NCBI GenBank assembly: GCA_023053575.1
Contig: JAKZAP010000016.1
Location: 16,634,030 to 16,698,029 of the forward strand
From: Branchinecta lynchi
Taxonomy: Eukaryota; Arthropoda; Branchiopoda; Anostraca; Branchinectidae
Reading direction: 5' to 3'
DNA: 64,000 nt
Each line of letters opens with the position of its first letter. Position 1 is the first letter of the stretch. Shown here piece after piece: positions 1-12,542 of the stretch. The position numbers were made by a program, and so were the translations under genes. The notes under the pieces were generated by a model. It worked only from the letters and a program-made list of their open reading frames with translations. It was not told where the DNA came from and made no database searches.

Positions 1-388
1 GCATCCGTTGTATACATTACCTGAAAATATGTTTCAAAGCCAGCTTGGGCTCAAAGAATATTTGTCTGGTACCTCTATGTTTTTGTCCCTCTGTGAGCTA
101 CCTGCCGCAAGCTGATAATTCTCCAATGAAAATCTGTGTACTTATTGAGATTCGAGTAAAAACTTGGTAAGTAAAATTCGTCAAATTAGTAAAATTAGGT
201 ATTTAACGGAAAATATAGGGTAAAGTTTGATATTACAGAGTAGCTCACTGAACTGATACACATTTAATATTTATTTGCAGCTGGTGCGATTGGTCCATAT
301 AGATTTTAAAGAAAAACACGCGTCACTTGCATTTCCTGCACTCCAAAAAAAGCAAATATTAATTCGATCTAATTATGGAGTACAGGAT

Positions 389-950
389 ACAAATCAGATA
401 TTTAAGGAATATTCTTTAATTGTTTTTCCATAAGTTCATTTTCCAGCTTGAGCGGCTTGAGCCTGAAGAGGACCCTTACCAAGAAGGGCTGAAATATAGC
501 TCTAATAAAATGTAGGTGACATATCCGTTTTGCACCGTCAAATATGATTCGCATTCAGCTTGGCTGAAGGACTATCTATCACCTCAGTACGGAACTTCAA
601 ATCGCCCATACATGACGCCGACATCTATCCATCTTAGCTGGAAAGAAGAAGAAAAGACAGGTGACTGCTAAACCAAAATGCAAAAGAATCTCTACCCTTT
701 CGACGACCCAATTGAAAAGCAAAAACAGCAGCCGTGTCCAGAATAAAATCACAGCTCCAGCTTTAACTCCAACTAATTTTCAGAGAAGAAGTTTATAAAA
801 TCAGATATTTAAGGAAGAATCTTCAGTTGTTTTTCCACAAGTTCATTTTCCAGATTGAGCAACTTGATCCTGAAGAGAACCCTTGCCAAGAAGGGCCGAA
901 AGATAGCTCTAATAGCTGACTTATCCGTTTTGAACCGTCAAATATAAAGT
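389..950 (+). repeat. Direct duplication of ~160 bp, related to family F
   Basis: Copies at about 389-550 and 800-950 share ATCAGATATTTAAGGAA, AAGTTCATTTTCCAG, CCTTGCCAAGAAGGGC-like sequence and ATATCCGTTTTG..CCGTCAAAT. The rest of 61-1260 holds no gene that I can recognise. A short duplicate AGATACCATGGTA occurs at about 1065-1098. Confidence 0.55.
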
Positions 951-1261
951 AGAAAAGTTATACCTCACAACAGAATCTGTAATAGTTCACAATTCAACAA
1001 GTCTCCGTTTTCTTTCCATCAGGAAACAAATAAATAACCGGATTCGAATCATTAGTTGCGTTTTTGCAGATACCATGGTAACAGATACCATGGTAGCATC
1101 ATCTGCAATTAGTAATTTTTGCAGTTATCGTGGTACCTGATACACGGTTGCTCTGCAAAAAAACTTTTTGAAACTTTTTGAAAAATTCTTTTAATTTTTT
1201 TTTTTTCATTATAGTGGTATTTGAAGATAATTTCATTAATAAGATATTTATAGTCGGTAGA

Positions 1262-1412
1262 AGCTTCAATTATTTATTACAGGTTTGTTTCCTTCCCCGA
1301 AGTTGAACCAGAGGATTGACAGCCTGACGAGGACCCTTGCCAAGAAGGGCCGAAATATCGCTGATGAAGAATCGTAGCTGACGTATCCGTTGTAAACATT
1401 GTTTGAATAAAT
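1262..1412 (+). repeat. Single-arm copy of family F
   Basis: It shares TTTCCTTCCCCGAAGTTGAA, CAGCCTGACGAGGACCCTTG and ATTGTTTGAATAAAT with the right arm at 44479-44603. A G-run/C-run segment (1430-1462) follows. Confidence 0.65.
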
Positions 1413-1549
1413 TATTTTTGTCTGTTTCGGGGGGGGGGTCAACCCCCTAGCCCCCCACCCCTGGGTTCGGACTTGACTAGAACACAATCATGACTAGAAC
1501 AATATTTGTAAAAAGCTAAAATAATTAACAACTTGTCATTGCAGACTTG

Positions 1550-3146
1550 TATAATTAGGGCACTGTCTAGGGAACCGGGAGCCATACTTTATGTCTTACG
1601 GGCTACGGAACAGATAGTTCTCACGGAAACCAATCCATCTGAGCTACGATTCCGAGATCTGACCTCATTGACTAACGGAAACTTGCATGTGCTGGCTCTT
1701 GTTCCGTTAGTAAGTTGAAATAGCTCACGGAAACTTCATCGCACCAGCTTCACGTCCGGTAGTCTCACGGAACTGTGTACTCAAAAGCTAGGGAGCCGAT
1801 AGTTGAAACCGGAAACTGTATAATTAGAGCTTGTGTTACGGTAGTGTCTACGTGGAATATAGAACTCAGGGTATAGTTTAGATGAGAGCTAGGATACCGA
1901 AATTTTCGCTGATTAAAGAAAACAACATGGGAACAATGTAGGTCCTCCAAAAGCTAAGGCACCGGTAGCAATAATTATTTGGTTGAAAATAACCAGCTCA
2001 CGAACACTGATGGCTAGATATCGTCAGATACCGGTAGCAACAACTATTTGGTTGAAAATGACCAGCTCACGGATACATTTGGGCATGGGTACAGGTAGTG
2101 CCAAAAAGTAAAACAAATTGAACTGACGGACCCATGTCAGTGCAGACTCTGAAACCAGTAGTGAATATTTTTAACTCACGGAACCCAACTCCTGCGAACT
2201 AAGGTTCCAGCAGTGGCAAAAATTAAAATTACAAACTCACGGATGAGTTTCAATATGGACTTTGAGTAAATTACAGCTCATTGAATCCAACTTCCGTCGG
2301 CTAGGGTTCCAGTAGTCTGTGATACTTCTTAGCATCTCTTACCCCAAAAGTTAATAATATTTCCTACCGGACTCTTTACAGTTCATATTGACATGTCTCC
2401 GTGAGTTCGATTTTTCTTGCACTACCGGGACCCCTAGCCCATGGGAGTTGGATTCCATGAGTTAAAAATATTCATTCCCGGGCTCCTATTCTGCACTAAC
2501 ATGGGTCCTTGAGCGGAAAATATTAATTTCTTGGCACCGCCAGAACCCTAGCCCATTGGAGATGGGTTCCGTGAGCTGACAAGATTTTCTACCCAAATCC
2601 AAGTTCGTATTGGCAAGTGTCTATGAGTTCGTAACTTTCAGTTTTTGCACTACCAGAACCCAAGCCAATAGCCATCTGTGTCCGTGAGCCGGTCATTTTC
2701 AACCAAATAGTTGCTGCTACCGGTACCTTAGCTCTCAGTATATCATATCTGGTAGTGGATTTTTCCCATATTATTTTCTTAAGTCAGAGATAATTCCGGC
2801 ATCCTAGCTATCATCCAAACTATTCCATGAGTTCCATTTTCCACGTAAACATTACCGGAACACAAGCTCCAATTATACAGTTTTCGGTATCAGCTACCGG
2901 CTCCCTAGCTTCAGATTACACAATTCCGTGAGACTACCGGACGAGAAGCTGGTGCGTTGAAGCTTCCGTGATCTATTTTGATTTACTACCGGAGCGGGAG
3001 CCGGCACATTCAAGTTTTGTTAGTCAAGGACGTCAGATCTCGGAATCGCAGCTCATATGGTTTGATTTCCGTGAGAGCTACCGGTTCCGTAGTCCGTAGG
3101 ACAGAAAGTAAGTCTCCCGGTTCCCTAGGCAGTGCCGTATAATTAG
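1550..3146. repeat. 1.6-kb imperfect palindrome (foldback) built of CTCACGG / CCGGTAG units
   Basis: The outer ends match inverted: TATAATTAGGGCACTGTCTA on the left and TAGGCAGTGCCGTATAATTA on the right. The match runs inward through GGGAACCGGGAG, CTCACGGAAA and GATTCCGAGATCTGAC, and symmetry continues to a centre near 2275-2360. Within each arm, units with CTCACGG followed by GCTAGG.ACCGGTAG repeat every 80-110 bp. A third partial copy of the arm end lies at 63430-63545. There is no ORF of note. Confidence 0.7.
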
Positions 3147-3346
3147 CAGTATTGTCACTTTCTTTCAAAATTTCAACCCTTCCATTTGTGGGTGAAAATC
3201 CAGAAGTCAATCCTCTGTGTCACGCCGCCTAGTCCTTAGAGTCCCTGGTGGCAACAACTGTAAGGACAGCAATAAAGTAAAGACGGGTTGATTACGTAAA
3301 GCCTTTATGAAAATGTGTTAATCCTGTCTCAACTAGGTATCCCTGA

Positions 3347-5567
3347 ATGGCAGTGCGCGGAAACAAGTGTAAATATGTCAAAATGCCGAACCTTTCTAAG
3401 GTAGCAGAAATTTTTATATACCGTGAGCTGATGTCACAGGTCTCTGGATCCTTCGACCCGTACCAGTATGGATGCTTAAAAGGCAGCAGCACAACTGTCT
3501 ACTTAGTGCGTATGTACCACCTCATCGTTGAGTGGCTCGACCGAGGAAGTGCCATTAACGATCTTCTCCTTGTGGACTACCGAAAAGCTTTTGACCTCAT
3601 TCGCCACTCCATTGCAATGACAAATTTGCGCACCATGGGTGCACGCAAATATATCCTCCATCTAGTGATCGATTTTTTACGAACCCGTTACCAGTGCGTA
3701 TACATTCTTTTCCCAGGAGACACCGATTCCGAATGGGCTGAGCTAACGTGTGGAGCTCCACAAGGCACAAAACTTGCGGCACTGTCGTTTCTGGCAGTGA
3801 TAAATTTTGTCCTTTCTGGGTTCGATGAAAGATTCAAGTACGTTGACGATTTGTCAGTTCTTCTCAAGTACGTTATCGAGAAATCCGAGGCAGTTCCTCA
3901 GTTCTGTGCCGAAACATTCAGCAATTTTACAGACCAATGTGCAACTAACAGCCTACAAATCAACGAAGGGAAAACCAAAATCCTTCGCTTTAATCCCCTG
4001 AAAAGGGATTTTGTGTGCCCTCCGCCACCGTATCCTAGTGTACCTTCGGCTGTTATTCTCGGCGTCACGTTTAGCGTTGATTGCTCGTTTAGTCGTCACG
4101 TTGATACCACAACTCCATGTTCGTAAATGTAGATAAGACTACTGTAGTTCATTATTGGTAGTAGTGGAACGGAATTTCAGTACAGTATTGGTTCATCCAG
4201 CATTTGCACTACAGAAGTGGTTCGTGACTTAGGTGTTTACTTCGACAAGCATTTTAAATTTGATAGACATGTAGCTACCACAAGTAACAATGCAAATTTT
4301 CGTGTCCATACTATTAGACGCACATTCAGAAAATTTAACCTACGAAGCTTCAAAACGTTATATACATCGCTGGTAAGGCCTTTGGTGGAGTACAATTCTT
4401 CGGTTTGGTATCCTATGAATAAAACGGATAGATTACGCATTGAGAAATTTCAAAGACGCGCAACAAAGCTTGTACCTTATTTGAGAAATCTGTCGTATCC
4501 GCGTAGAATGAAAAGTTTAGAGTTGCCTAGCCTAGATTTCAGACGTAAACGTGCTGATTTATTGAATGTATATAGGATAGTGCGAGGAGTTGACAATGTT
4601 AACCCTGAAGATTTATTTATTTTTTCAAATTACCCGTCAACACGTCAGCACAGATTTAAACTTTATCAGCCAAAGCTAAACCGACGTGTTGGCATTTATA
4701 GTTTTCAAAATAGGGTTTGTAAAGATTGGAACGCACTACCAGATGAAACTGTTATGTCGGAAAACGTAGATATTTTCAAACGCTCGATTGTTTCGTCAAC
4801 ATTTTATTCGTGTGCTTATGCAGACCCATTTTTGCTAACTTAAGTTTAATTCAGTTTATTTTTCATTGCATAGATTTATTTGTATTACTAGTGCCTTATG
4901 TTCACATTGTATGTAGTGACAAGTCTTTATGACTTACCACTTTTGGTCATAATAAATACAAAAAAAATAGTAAGAAAAGCCAACTGTGCGAGGCGTACCC
5001 TTATCTTAATGCGTCGATTCGGTTTTTCAGTGTCGCAACTAAAGCTGGCATACCTGACATCTATCCGAACAATTGTAGAGTATGCTTGCCCTGTTTGGGG
5101 GCCTCAAGTCAATAACACAGGATACTTAAGTGATGAACTTGAGTCAATACAGAAAAGAGCCGCTAAAGTAATATTGTGTGAAGCATTTACTGATTATGAA
5201 TCAGCTTTATCAACCTTACAACTACCGTCCCTTTACGACCGTCGGTTCAGTTTGATATGAAAATTTGGTCAATTCCTTCTACGAAGTGACAAACATAGGG
5301 CCATACTACCACCGGTCATGCCGAATCGAGTTGACACTAGGTCTAAAAACAAAGAAAAACTGGTACCGCCTACCACACGAACAAATAGGTTTTCAAACAC
5401 GTTCGTTCCGTATTACACGTCAGTGTTTAATAAGTGCTGAAGTTTCTGTTCTTATTTATGTCCTCTTTTAATTTGTAAGCCCAAGCGCCATTTAGTTGAG
5501 TTCTCTTCTTGACTACGATAGCTTGTGTAAAATAAATGATTCTGATTCTAAATGATTCTGATTCTGA
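3347..5567 (+). mobile_element. 5'-truncated CR1/L2-like LINE, interrupted by a second LINE
   Basis: The reverse transcriptase begins within the finger region (NLSKVAEIFIYRELM, YGCLKGSSTT). It keeps LLVDYRKAFDLI, GAPQGTKLA and the catalytic KYVDDLSV (3836-3856). Coding breaks off after GVTFSVDCSFSRHVD near 4106 and resumes at about 4968 with [40 protein letters not shown]. An in-frame TGA (5258-5260) then precedes a further open stretch with LLRSDKHRAILPP to about 5450. The 3' end is a short tandem tail (AATGATTCTGATTCT, 5534-5566), as in CR1/L2 elements. It is not functional. Confidence 0.88.
4107..4968 (+). mobile_element. Nested, 5'-truncated CR1-like LINE tail
   Basis: This segment splits the outer LINE between its RHVD and KIVRKAN codons. 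It starts FVNVDKTTVVHY and continues, after a one-base frameshift near 4155, as SSGTEFQYSI and VVRDLGVYFDKHFKFDRHV. TSLVRPLVEYNSSVWYP, FQRRATKLVP and LELPSLDFRRKRADL follow, up to a stop at 4841-4843. The 3' end is an AATAAATACA-type tail near 4950-4960. It represents only the end of the reverse transcriptase plus the C-terminal region. Confidence 0.82.
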
Positions 5568-6149
5568 AAATCAAAATGTTAAAATAAAAAATAAATAAAT
5601 ATTGTTGGTAAAATACGAATAAATTATATAATTGTAATTACGTAAAACACGTAAATTACGTAAAATACGTAAATTACGTAAAATAGTAGATTTGGTAAAA
5701 TATGTAAAATACCAATTATATGGGGGTTCGTAAGATTACGGTGAAATACCCAATTTTACCGTGACCAATTTTACCGTTTATAACACTAGCCGTATACATT
5801 CTGAATGTTACTACTAAAGTAGATAGTCGTAAACAAAAAAATCCTTCAGCAGAATCCAAATTTGTGTTCAGTTAAATGATACAAAAATAAGTTGACTTTT
5901 CACTACAGTGTAAATGACATAAAACCAATTTTTACCTTGACCAATTTTACAGTTTACAACAATAGCCCTAAACATTATGAACGTAACTACTAAAGTAGAT
6001 AGTGAAAAAAAAAAAAAATCTTTAGCAGAATCAGTTAAACGATTCAAAAATAAGTTGGCTTTTCAGTAGCCTACAGTGTAAATTTTATAAAACTAAATAG
6101 CTGAAGGGAAGTACGGTGGAAGTAAACAATGCGTAGATGTCACCACTAC
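5568..6149. repeat. AT-rich tandem duplication and ACGTAAATT array
   Basis: 5636-5690 is an array of ACGTAAATTACGTAAAAT. Two copies of a segment of about 170 bp lie at 5752-5925 and 5936-6085 (ACCAATTTTAC.GTTTA, CTACTAAAGTAGATAGT, ACAGTGTAAAT). No gene was seen. Confidence 0.6.
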
Positions 6150-7213
6150 CAGAGGCGTGGCAAGGGGGGGTGAAGTACCTCCCCACCACCTTTTTGAGGT
6201 TCGGTTAAAATTGTTCGGTATTTTTTCTATAGCAGTTCTATATATTTACGGGGATTCGGTAGTTATACAGAATCCTAAATAGGCTATCTGTACAAATCTC
6301 TTCGGTATAATGATCGCCGATCGGGATTCGGTAGTTATCACGAATTTAGTGAGAGAACTTACTGAAATCATTTGGTAATTTTTCGGTGCCGGAACTTTTC
6401 GGTATATTTATGGAGATTCCGTAGTTTAACAGAACCCCGAATAAGCAGAAGAGGTCGAGTGAACCACTTGTCGCAGACAAAAGGGATGATCTATGATATC
6501 ATCGATAGTCCTTAATTTTATTTTGGATCCCAAAAAGAATATCAGTTCATAAATATTTCGAAAATTCCGCTTGCAACACTTTTCGTAATATTCTCTATTT
6601 TGTGGAAGGGCGAGTCATTTGTTTCAAGCCAGTTTTAGGATTGAGATTTGGAAAAATTAAAAGCTAGAATTTGGATGTAAATTAAAATTAAAATTAAAAG
6701 CAAAATAAAATTTCGCATGCGGCGCTCACTTTATGTGATTGTGGATAGCATATTGACTAGAGTACCGTTGCTGCTGCTGCCGGAACGTCGCACCATCCGG
6801 TTTCTGGAACTTCTTAGAGTCTCGGTATTTAATCAACGGTAAATACTAATAGAATTTGTACGAGAAGCAGTTAGATTTTAGCCTACAGCAAAAAAGTTGA
6901 TTTCGAAAATTTTCGCCGGCGGCGCATGATTTAGTTTTCTATTGGCTATAAGAGGTAGAAGCTGTTACTGCAATCAAGCACATCAGTATATTCTCATGTG
7001 GGATTCGCCAGAACGCTGCCTATTAGTTGGCTTATCGTCTTTCATTCTGCCCTTTATTGTTACTCTTCCTACGTAATCGTTTCTGTTCCATAATTTAAAG
7101 CTCAAATTCTTAGTTCTAGGATTCGGTAAAATGTTCGAAAGATTCGGTAAAATTTTGGCTCTGCACCCCCCCCCCCCCCACCAACCACCGAAAACGCACT
7201 TACGACGCCCCTG
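6150..7213. mobile_element. Non-autonomous hAT-like element with ACCACT(A/G)C target duplication
   Basis: The left end is CAGAGGCGTGGCAAGGGGG and the right end, inverted, is CAGGGGCGTCGTAAG. The flanks are ACCACTAC (6142-6149) and ACCACTGC (7214-7221), 7 of 8 matching. The interior carries degenerate GGATTCGGTAGTTAT-type repeats and no ORF. Part of the interior resembles 11280-12085. Confidence 0.65.
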
Positions 7214-7221
7214 ACCACTGC

Positions 7222-8253
7222 AGTATAATCATATAGTAGAAAAAGCTTCGATATAGTAGAAACAGCTTCAATGCTCTGTAGCCGAGGCTTACGTAAGATC
7301 ATTGCATTATGTGTCCACACAAATATAATAGTATCTTAAACTGCTTAGTCGACGCAAATAGCACAGCTTTTTAGAAAGATGAAGTAGTAACAATTTTACC
7401 TTCAAGTTTAACTTCCTTTACAAGCATCGTTAAGTACAGAACGTGAACGGAGAGTATGAGCTTTGTTGACATTTCGTCTTTCGCTTACTTCTCACGAAAA
7501 AATTCTTGAAACTGAGAACTCGTTAACTGCAGAACTGATTGATTGCGCAAAGTTTGGCAGTGTGCTAAAACGGGTTTCGTTCAATAATTTTTATGTGGAG
7601 GTGAAACAAACCAGCTAGCTCCAGTATCAGCCGCACAATATCCATTATTAACCGCAATCATCGGGGAGGTGAAGTACCGAGATCAAATTGGTGTCTGTGG
7701 TCCGCAAGGAAGTCAGGCTGGATGAATTTCAGAAAAAGCGTACTCGAGCAGGTGAGTGTGCTCACAGGCAATCATATCAAGTAAGCAAAATGGCTAAGAT
7801 AGTGAAAGATAAGCTAAAATACCAGGTCATTCAACTGAGAAGTTGTTGTGAAGTGAGCACGAAATTGATCGCCTCTGAATTGGTGCCTCTTTGCTAAAGA
7901 AGCTTGGGGGGAGGAATTTTTTTCTAAAGCGTTGTTTCGACCAAGGAACCGAAATGCCTGTGAAGTTTACGAGCGGTTTGTCTGTCACGAGGGTTTGCTC
8001 TCTCTCCCCCACCGGTGTACACCTAGGCGCGCCACTGGCATGGAACCACGCTAGTCACGGCACCACGCCACCGGTATGATACTGCCGGCCACCGACAAAT
8101 TTTCTGTAGATGACGGCTTCGCCATCTAGCGCCTAGTAAAGAAGTTACTTGAACGACAGAATTATTGAATACAGGCTGCAGAAGAAGAAGCAGAACTAGA
8201 TATGAGGAGCATGCTGTTGACCAAAAGCGCCTAGTAACCAACCGTTTCGGTGC
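7222..8253. other. Unassigned stretch
   Basis: Short open frames occur on both strands but none resembles a known protein. CCTAGGCGCGCCACTG (8022-8037) looks like an isolated transposon end. Nothing else was recognised. Confidence 0.4.
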
Positions 8254-8646
8254 TAGTATTGGGCGATCTTCGGATTTTTCGATATATAGATATTTTCATT
8301 TTCGATAATGGATATATTGATATTTCACTTTCGTTAGTCGATATATCGATATCAATATTTGTCTACCATGTTCCGCTATATGATATATCTCGTTTCGACA
8401 AAACTGCAGAAAAAATATTGCCGTTAAATACCATCTTGCATCATCTCAAACTCCGAACAGATAAGAAATAAATTACGGAAAACATATTGCTCCAATTTCG
8501 TATATGTAAATGTAGGTTATGCTGGATTATTTAGAATAACTATGAATGAACAAATATCGTTTTATATCGAGATTTATGTTTCGGTATTCAATATCCATAT
8601 TTGGTCCGATACACCGATATATCATGTAGAGTCATATATCACTAGA
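8254..8646. repeat. GATATATCGAT-rich element, possible MITE
   Basis: It is dense in CGATATATCGAT and TTCGGTATT motifs. The ends TAGTATTGGGCGAT and ATATATCACTA are loosely inverted. No target duplication was found. Confidence 0.4.
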
Positions 8647-8869
8647 GTCAGCTTCAATATATATTGCTTCTGGTCAAGGTAATTCAGTGGAGACCAAATT
8701 TGTTTCATATGTCTAGGATCTGCAAAGAATGAAACTTGGCAGGCATATCTAACTTGGAAAAAGTCAATTTTCTTATTAGACCCTCTCGGAGTGCAATAGA
8801 GGTATGCTTATTTGAATGTTTGTTGACTTTTGCCATTTGCAGATAACTACCAATTAGTCAAAGTAGGTA

Positions 8870-9065
8870 ATTAAGGGTTGACAAGATTTGTTTTACAAAT
8901 TCTCATTTTATACAGCCAGCCATTCATTAAATTACTCATCTTAACCACAAAGTACAGAAAATACTTTTGAGATATTTTCACGATCCCCATGAGCCTATGA
9001 TCAATTATGAAGCAAGGGTTTGCTTCAAAATGAATATCTATAGCTCCCTTAAAGTGCACATTTTA
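8870..9065 (-). repeat. Family C monomer (~115 bp type), inverted
   Basis: It contains CTTAACCACAAAGTACAGAA, CACGATCCCCATGAG and CTCCCTTAAAGTGCACATTT. These are the reverse complement of the monomers at 43700-44110 and 59540-59925. Confidence 0.5.
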
Positions 9066-9066
9066 A

Positions 9067-10505
9067 CTAACAAGACCAAAGGTTTCGATGGGATCCCAAC
9101 ATTTTAATATTTGCTACCGACAATTCGGTCTTGTAGATATTCGGTCTTCAACAGACTTCTTAAACATTTTTACTTTTAAAATTTAGAAACAGGTTAAGGA
9201 CAATGGTAATAATCGGATAAGACCATATTCGTATTTGACAGAGCAAACCGGATACGCCAGCTGAATTCCAACAGGCTCAGATATATTCAGATGTCGGTGG
9301 TATCTCCTTCCTTCCTTACTTCTGCCGAAAGTGCTCGACACAAATTTTGTGTCGTTACGCCAATCTGCGGAAAATGTCTGCAGCTCAGAGAAGGGTTGTG
9401 ACTGTAATTTCGTTAGTACAAGATCTTTTTGGAAGTGTTTGCAGTTCTGAACAAGACCAAAGGTTTCGATGGGATCCCAAAATTGTAATGTTTACTTCAG
9501 ACAATTCGGTCTTGTAGATATTCGGTCTTTAACCAACTTCTTAAACATTTTAAATGCTAAAATTTACAAACAGGTTAGGGCCAATGGTAATAATCGGAGA
9601 AGACCAAGTTCGTATTTGACAGAGCAAACCGGAGACACCAGCTGAATTTCAACAAGTTCATATATATTCAGATATCCGTTTTGCGCTGTCAAATATTCAG
9701 ATACGGATTCAGCATAAGGTTTACCCCATAGCCTACTTCGTATCTCCTTCCTTCCTTACTACTGCCCAGCTTCCGGTTTCGGCCGGATTCCGGAAAAACT
9801 ATTTGTCTGGCAAAAAGACTATAGCTCAAAAACGAGTTCAGCGTGTATCCTTACCCCTACATCTAACCTCTAATCAACTAAACTTTTACTTTTAAAGAAT
9901 TTTCCGGTTTCAGCCGGATTCCGAGTGATCTATACGTCCGGTGAGAAAATTATTGTCATATGCGAATTGAGCATGTCTTCTTACCCGCAAGTCGAACATC
10001 TTATAAAATTTTAATATAACTTTTACTTTTAAGAAAGTCTCCGATTTGGCAGGATTCCGGCCGAACTAATTGTCCATTGATAAAATACAATTCATATTCG
10101 GAATCGGCACGTCTCCTTGCCCGTAAACCGAATCTCTAATCAAGTTCATATTAAACTTTTACTTTTCAAAAATTTTCCGGTTTTCGCCGGATATCGGCTG
10201 AACTATTTGTCCGGTGAGAAATTAAATATCGTATTCGAATTCAGCATGTATCCTAACCCCTAAATAAACTATCTCAATAGCTTTCAAAACAAAATTTTGC
10301 CCCTTAATTTGAAACCCCTCCCCCACCCTCAAATATATGACCTGTACTTTGATCCAAAGGACCTTCCCACCAAGTTTCGCCAAAATCTCTCAATCCCTTT
10401 GAGAGTTATTGTGACGGGCAACTTTCGTGATGTCATAGGTATCCCTCCACTTACGTTTTGGGATTCCAAAAAGTTGGTCCCAAAAGGCCGCCATAGAGAG
10501 AGCTA
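9067..10505 (+). repeat. Family A composite repeat, copy 1, with duplicated head
   Basis: The head AAGACCAAAGGTTTCGATGG occurs twice (about 9069 and 9452), each followed by about 200 bp of similar sequence. A tandem core of about 130-bp units follows, each with TTTCCGGTTT..GCCGGATTCC and a variant of GAACTATTTGTCCGG (9770-10230). The end block has CCCTCCCCCACCCTCAAATA, AAGTTTCGCCAAAATCTC, TTTGAGAGTTATTGTGACGG and TTTTGGGATTCCAAAAAG. Confidence 0.65.
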
Positions 10506-11279
10506 GGTCCAAGAACGCCTTAGTTAATCAAGACCAATATGCCCACCCTTGGTATAAGAGACCGAAGGAACCCAATACCCGTGTAAAAAAAAGGCTCCAC
10601 CCTAACTGATGGGAGTTGCTACTTGCTGCCCCTACAAAAATACCAACTATTCAAAAGAAATACAATGAACCCAGTCAATAAGAATTCCTAAAAAATATAT
10701 CAATAAAACTATCACCTTTTTCAGAGAAAGCTGGCAATAAGCATGAAAGATCGCTGGAAATATGTTGATCCCTTGCAGACTGTGCTACACAAACATCCAA
10801 AGCAGTGCATCTAAAATCATGGCTATATATCAGACGATGCTGCTGCAGGCAAGATGACTGTCAATGTCCAGAAGTCTGTTGTACTCAGTGCTCCCACTTC
10901 TCCCGATTTCTCGGGAGATCTCAGGCTTTTTTGAAAATCTCCCGACCAAATTTTCTCCCGACAACCTCCCGATTTGCCAAAATTATAATAATTTTACAAA
11001 TGTTAAAATTCTCGAAATTCACAACGGGGTTTTATACCAAAATCTCTTCAAAATCTTTAGCGTAGAAATGGCCAAGTTGCGAAATATTAGCCTGCGGCGC
11101 ATGGTTGCAACCTTATCTGGTTTTGTACGAAAATGTCTAATTTCTTTTCAGAAAAGTAAATTGATTATTTTTTTTAATCCTGCTTGGCAAGTTTTGAACA
11201 TAAATCTTCCTTGTAAGGATTGAGAGAAGATGGTCGAGTAAAAGTCTGGTCACTGCCATTTCATTTGGGATGCCACAAA
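10506..11279. other. Unassigned stretch with a CTCCCGA cluster
   Basis: The motif CTCCCGA occurs repeatedly at 10895-10980. No coding signal was recognised. Confidence 0.4.
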
Positions 11280-12085
11280 GATGATCGATCATAAATGTTT
11301 CCCAAAACTTCGCCCGCGGCGCCTTCGGTAGTTTTCTCCGTTTTTGGAAGGGTATGTCATTTACAGTAGACGTATGCTTATGTTAACGTTTGTCGACAGT
11401 GGACTTTGCCATTTTCATGCAATTGCAATGTTTAAAGCTAACTACCAGTTAGCCAAAATAGGTAATTATGGGCATCTGAAAGCCCCTGTATAGGTATATT
11501 GGATCTTTATTCTACTATATAGCCCAAAACTGCACTGTTCACATTAAAGTTACTGTTCACATAAGCATACTTCTACTGTAGTTAGGGTTTTCTTGAGTTT
11601 CAGGCTTAAGATTTGAGAAACATTATAAACTACATACAATCTGTGTGGGGAATAGTTGAATTTTGACAGAAAAAAGCCGAGTTGAAAAATTTCGCTGGAG
11701 GAGCTGCTGCCAGAGACTCGCTCTCTCTGGTTCGAACTATTTCTGGAAATCCCTGGGATCTTAGGGTTTCACTAAGGTTAAAAGCCAGAATTTGCATGCG
11801 AGACAGTTGCAGGAAAAGCGAACTTTAAAAATGTGCACGGGGCTCTCAGTTTAATCTCGTCTTGGGTACAGAAGTTACAAACTGTTGCTCGAATGGTCTC
11901 CAGTAATACAATCCATGTAGTCTTCGCAGAAACGATGGCTAAAAGTAGCTGTCTAATCAGCTCTCATGCTGCGTGTTAGTATTGCTAAGTGTACTTAGTA
12001 CGTTTCGTTTTTGCATTTACAAATTTGAAATAAATCAAAGCTCGAGTTGTAGGTTTCGAGGATTCGTTCAAACTTATTTGCCCCC
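11280..12085. repeat. Diverged relative of the 6150-7213 element
   Basis: It shares CCGCGGCGC..TTCGGTAGTTTTCTC, GAAGGG..TGTCATTTAC, TTAGGATTT..GAAA and a terminal C-run (12072-12084) with 6550-7190. Neither terminal repeat was found. 12086-12542 holds nothing recognisable. Confidence 0.4.
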
Positions 12086-12542
12086 CCCCCCCCAATAAAA
12101 ATGAGCTTGAGGTCAAAAGAGAGCTCATGAGCATGAGGTCACAGCATTGAGTTTGTAAAATGTGACTAGCTCATTATTCATTAGATCATACACTAATTAC
12201 TAGTTTAGGGTAGACACCTTTTCTTCTGGGAAATATTTCTAAACGAATAGCAGAAATTGCGTGAGACCCTTAAAATTAAACAATAAAAGAAATATATCCT
12301 GACAAATGGTAACCTACAGTCGTCTTTCTCTTTATTTCTGTTTGTCTTTTTGTCTGATTTCTTGTTTTTATCTTTTTCGATTTTTTTTCCAAGCAAGTGA
12401 TTCCGGATGGATTTCTAGATTATCCCACGATCAAGCCAAACCTTTTTTTTAAATAGGGACCTGGATGGGGATGTTCCAGACACTCTAAATGTTAGAATGC
12501 TTCTGAATTTCTCATTTCATCTTACCAAGAATAAATAATAAT

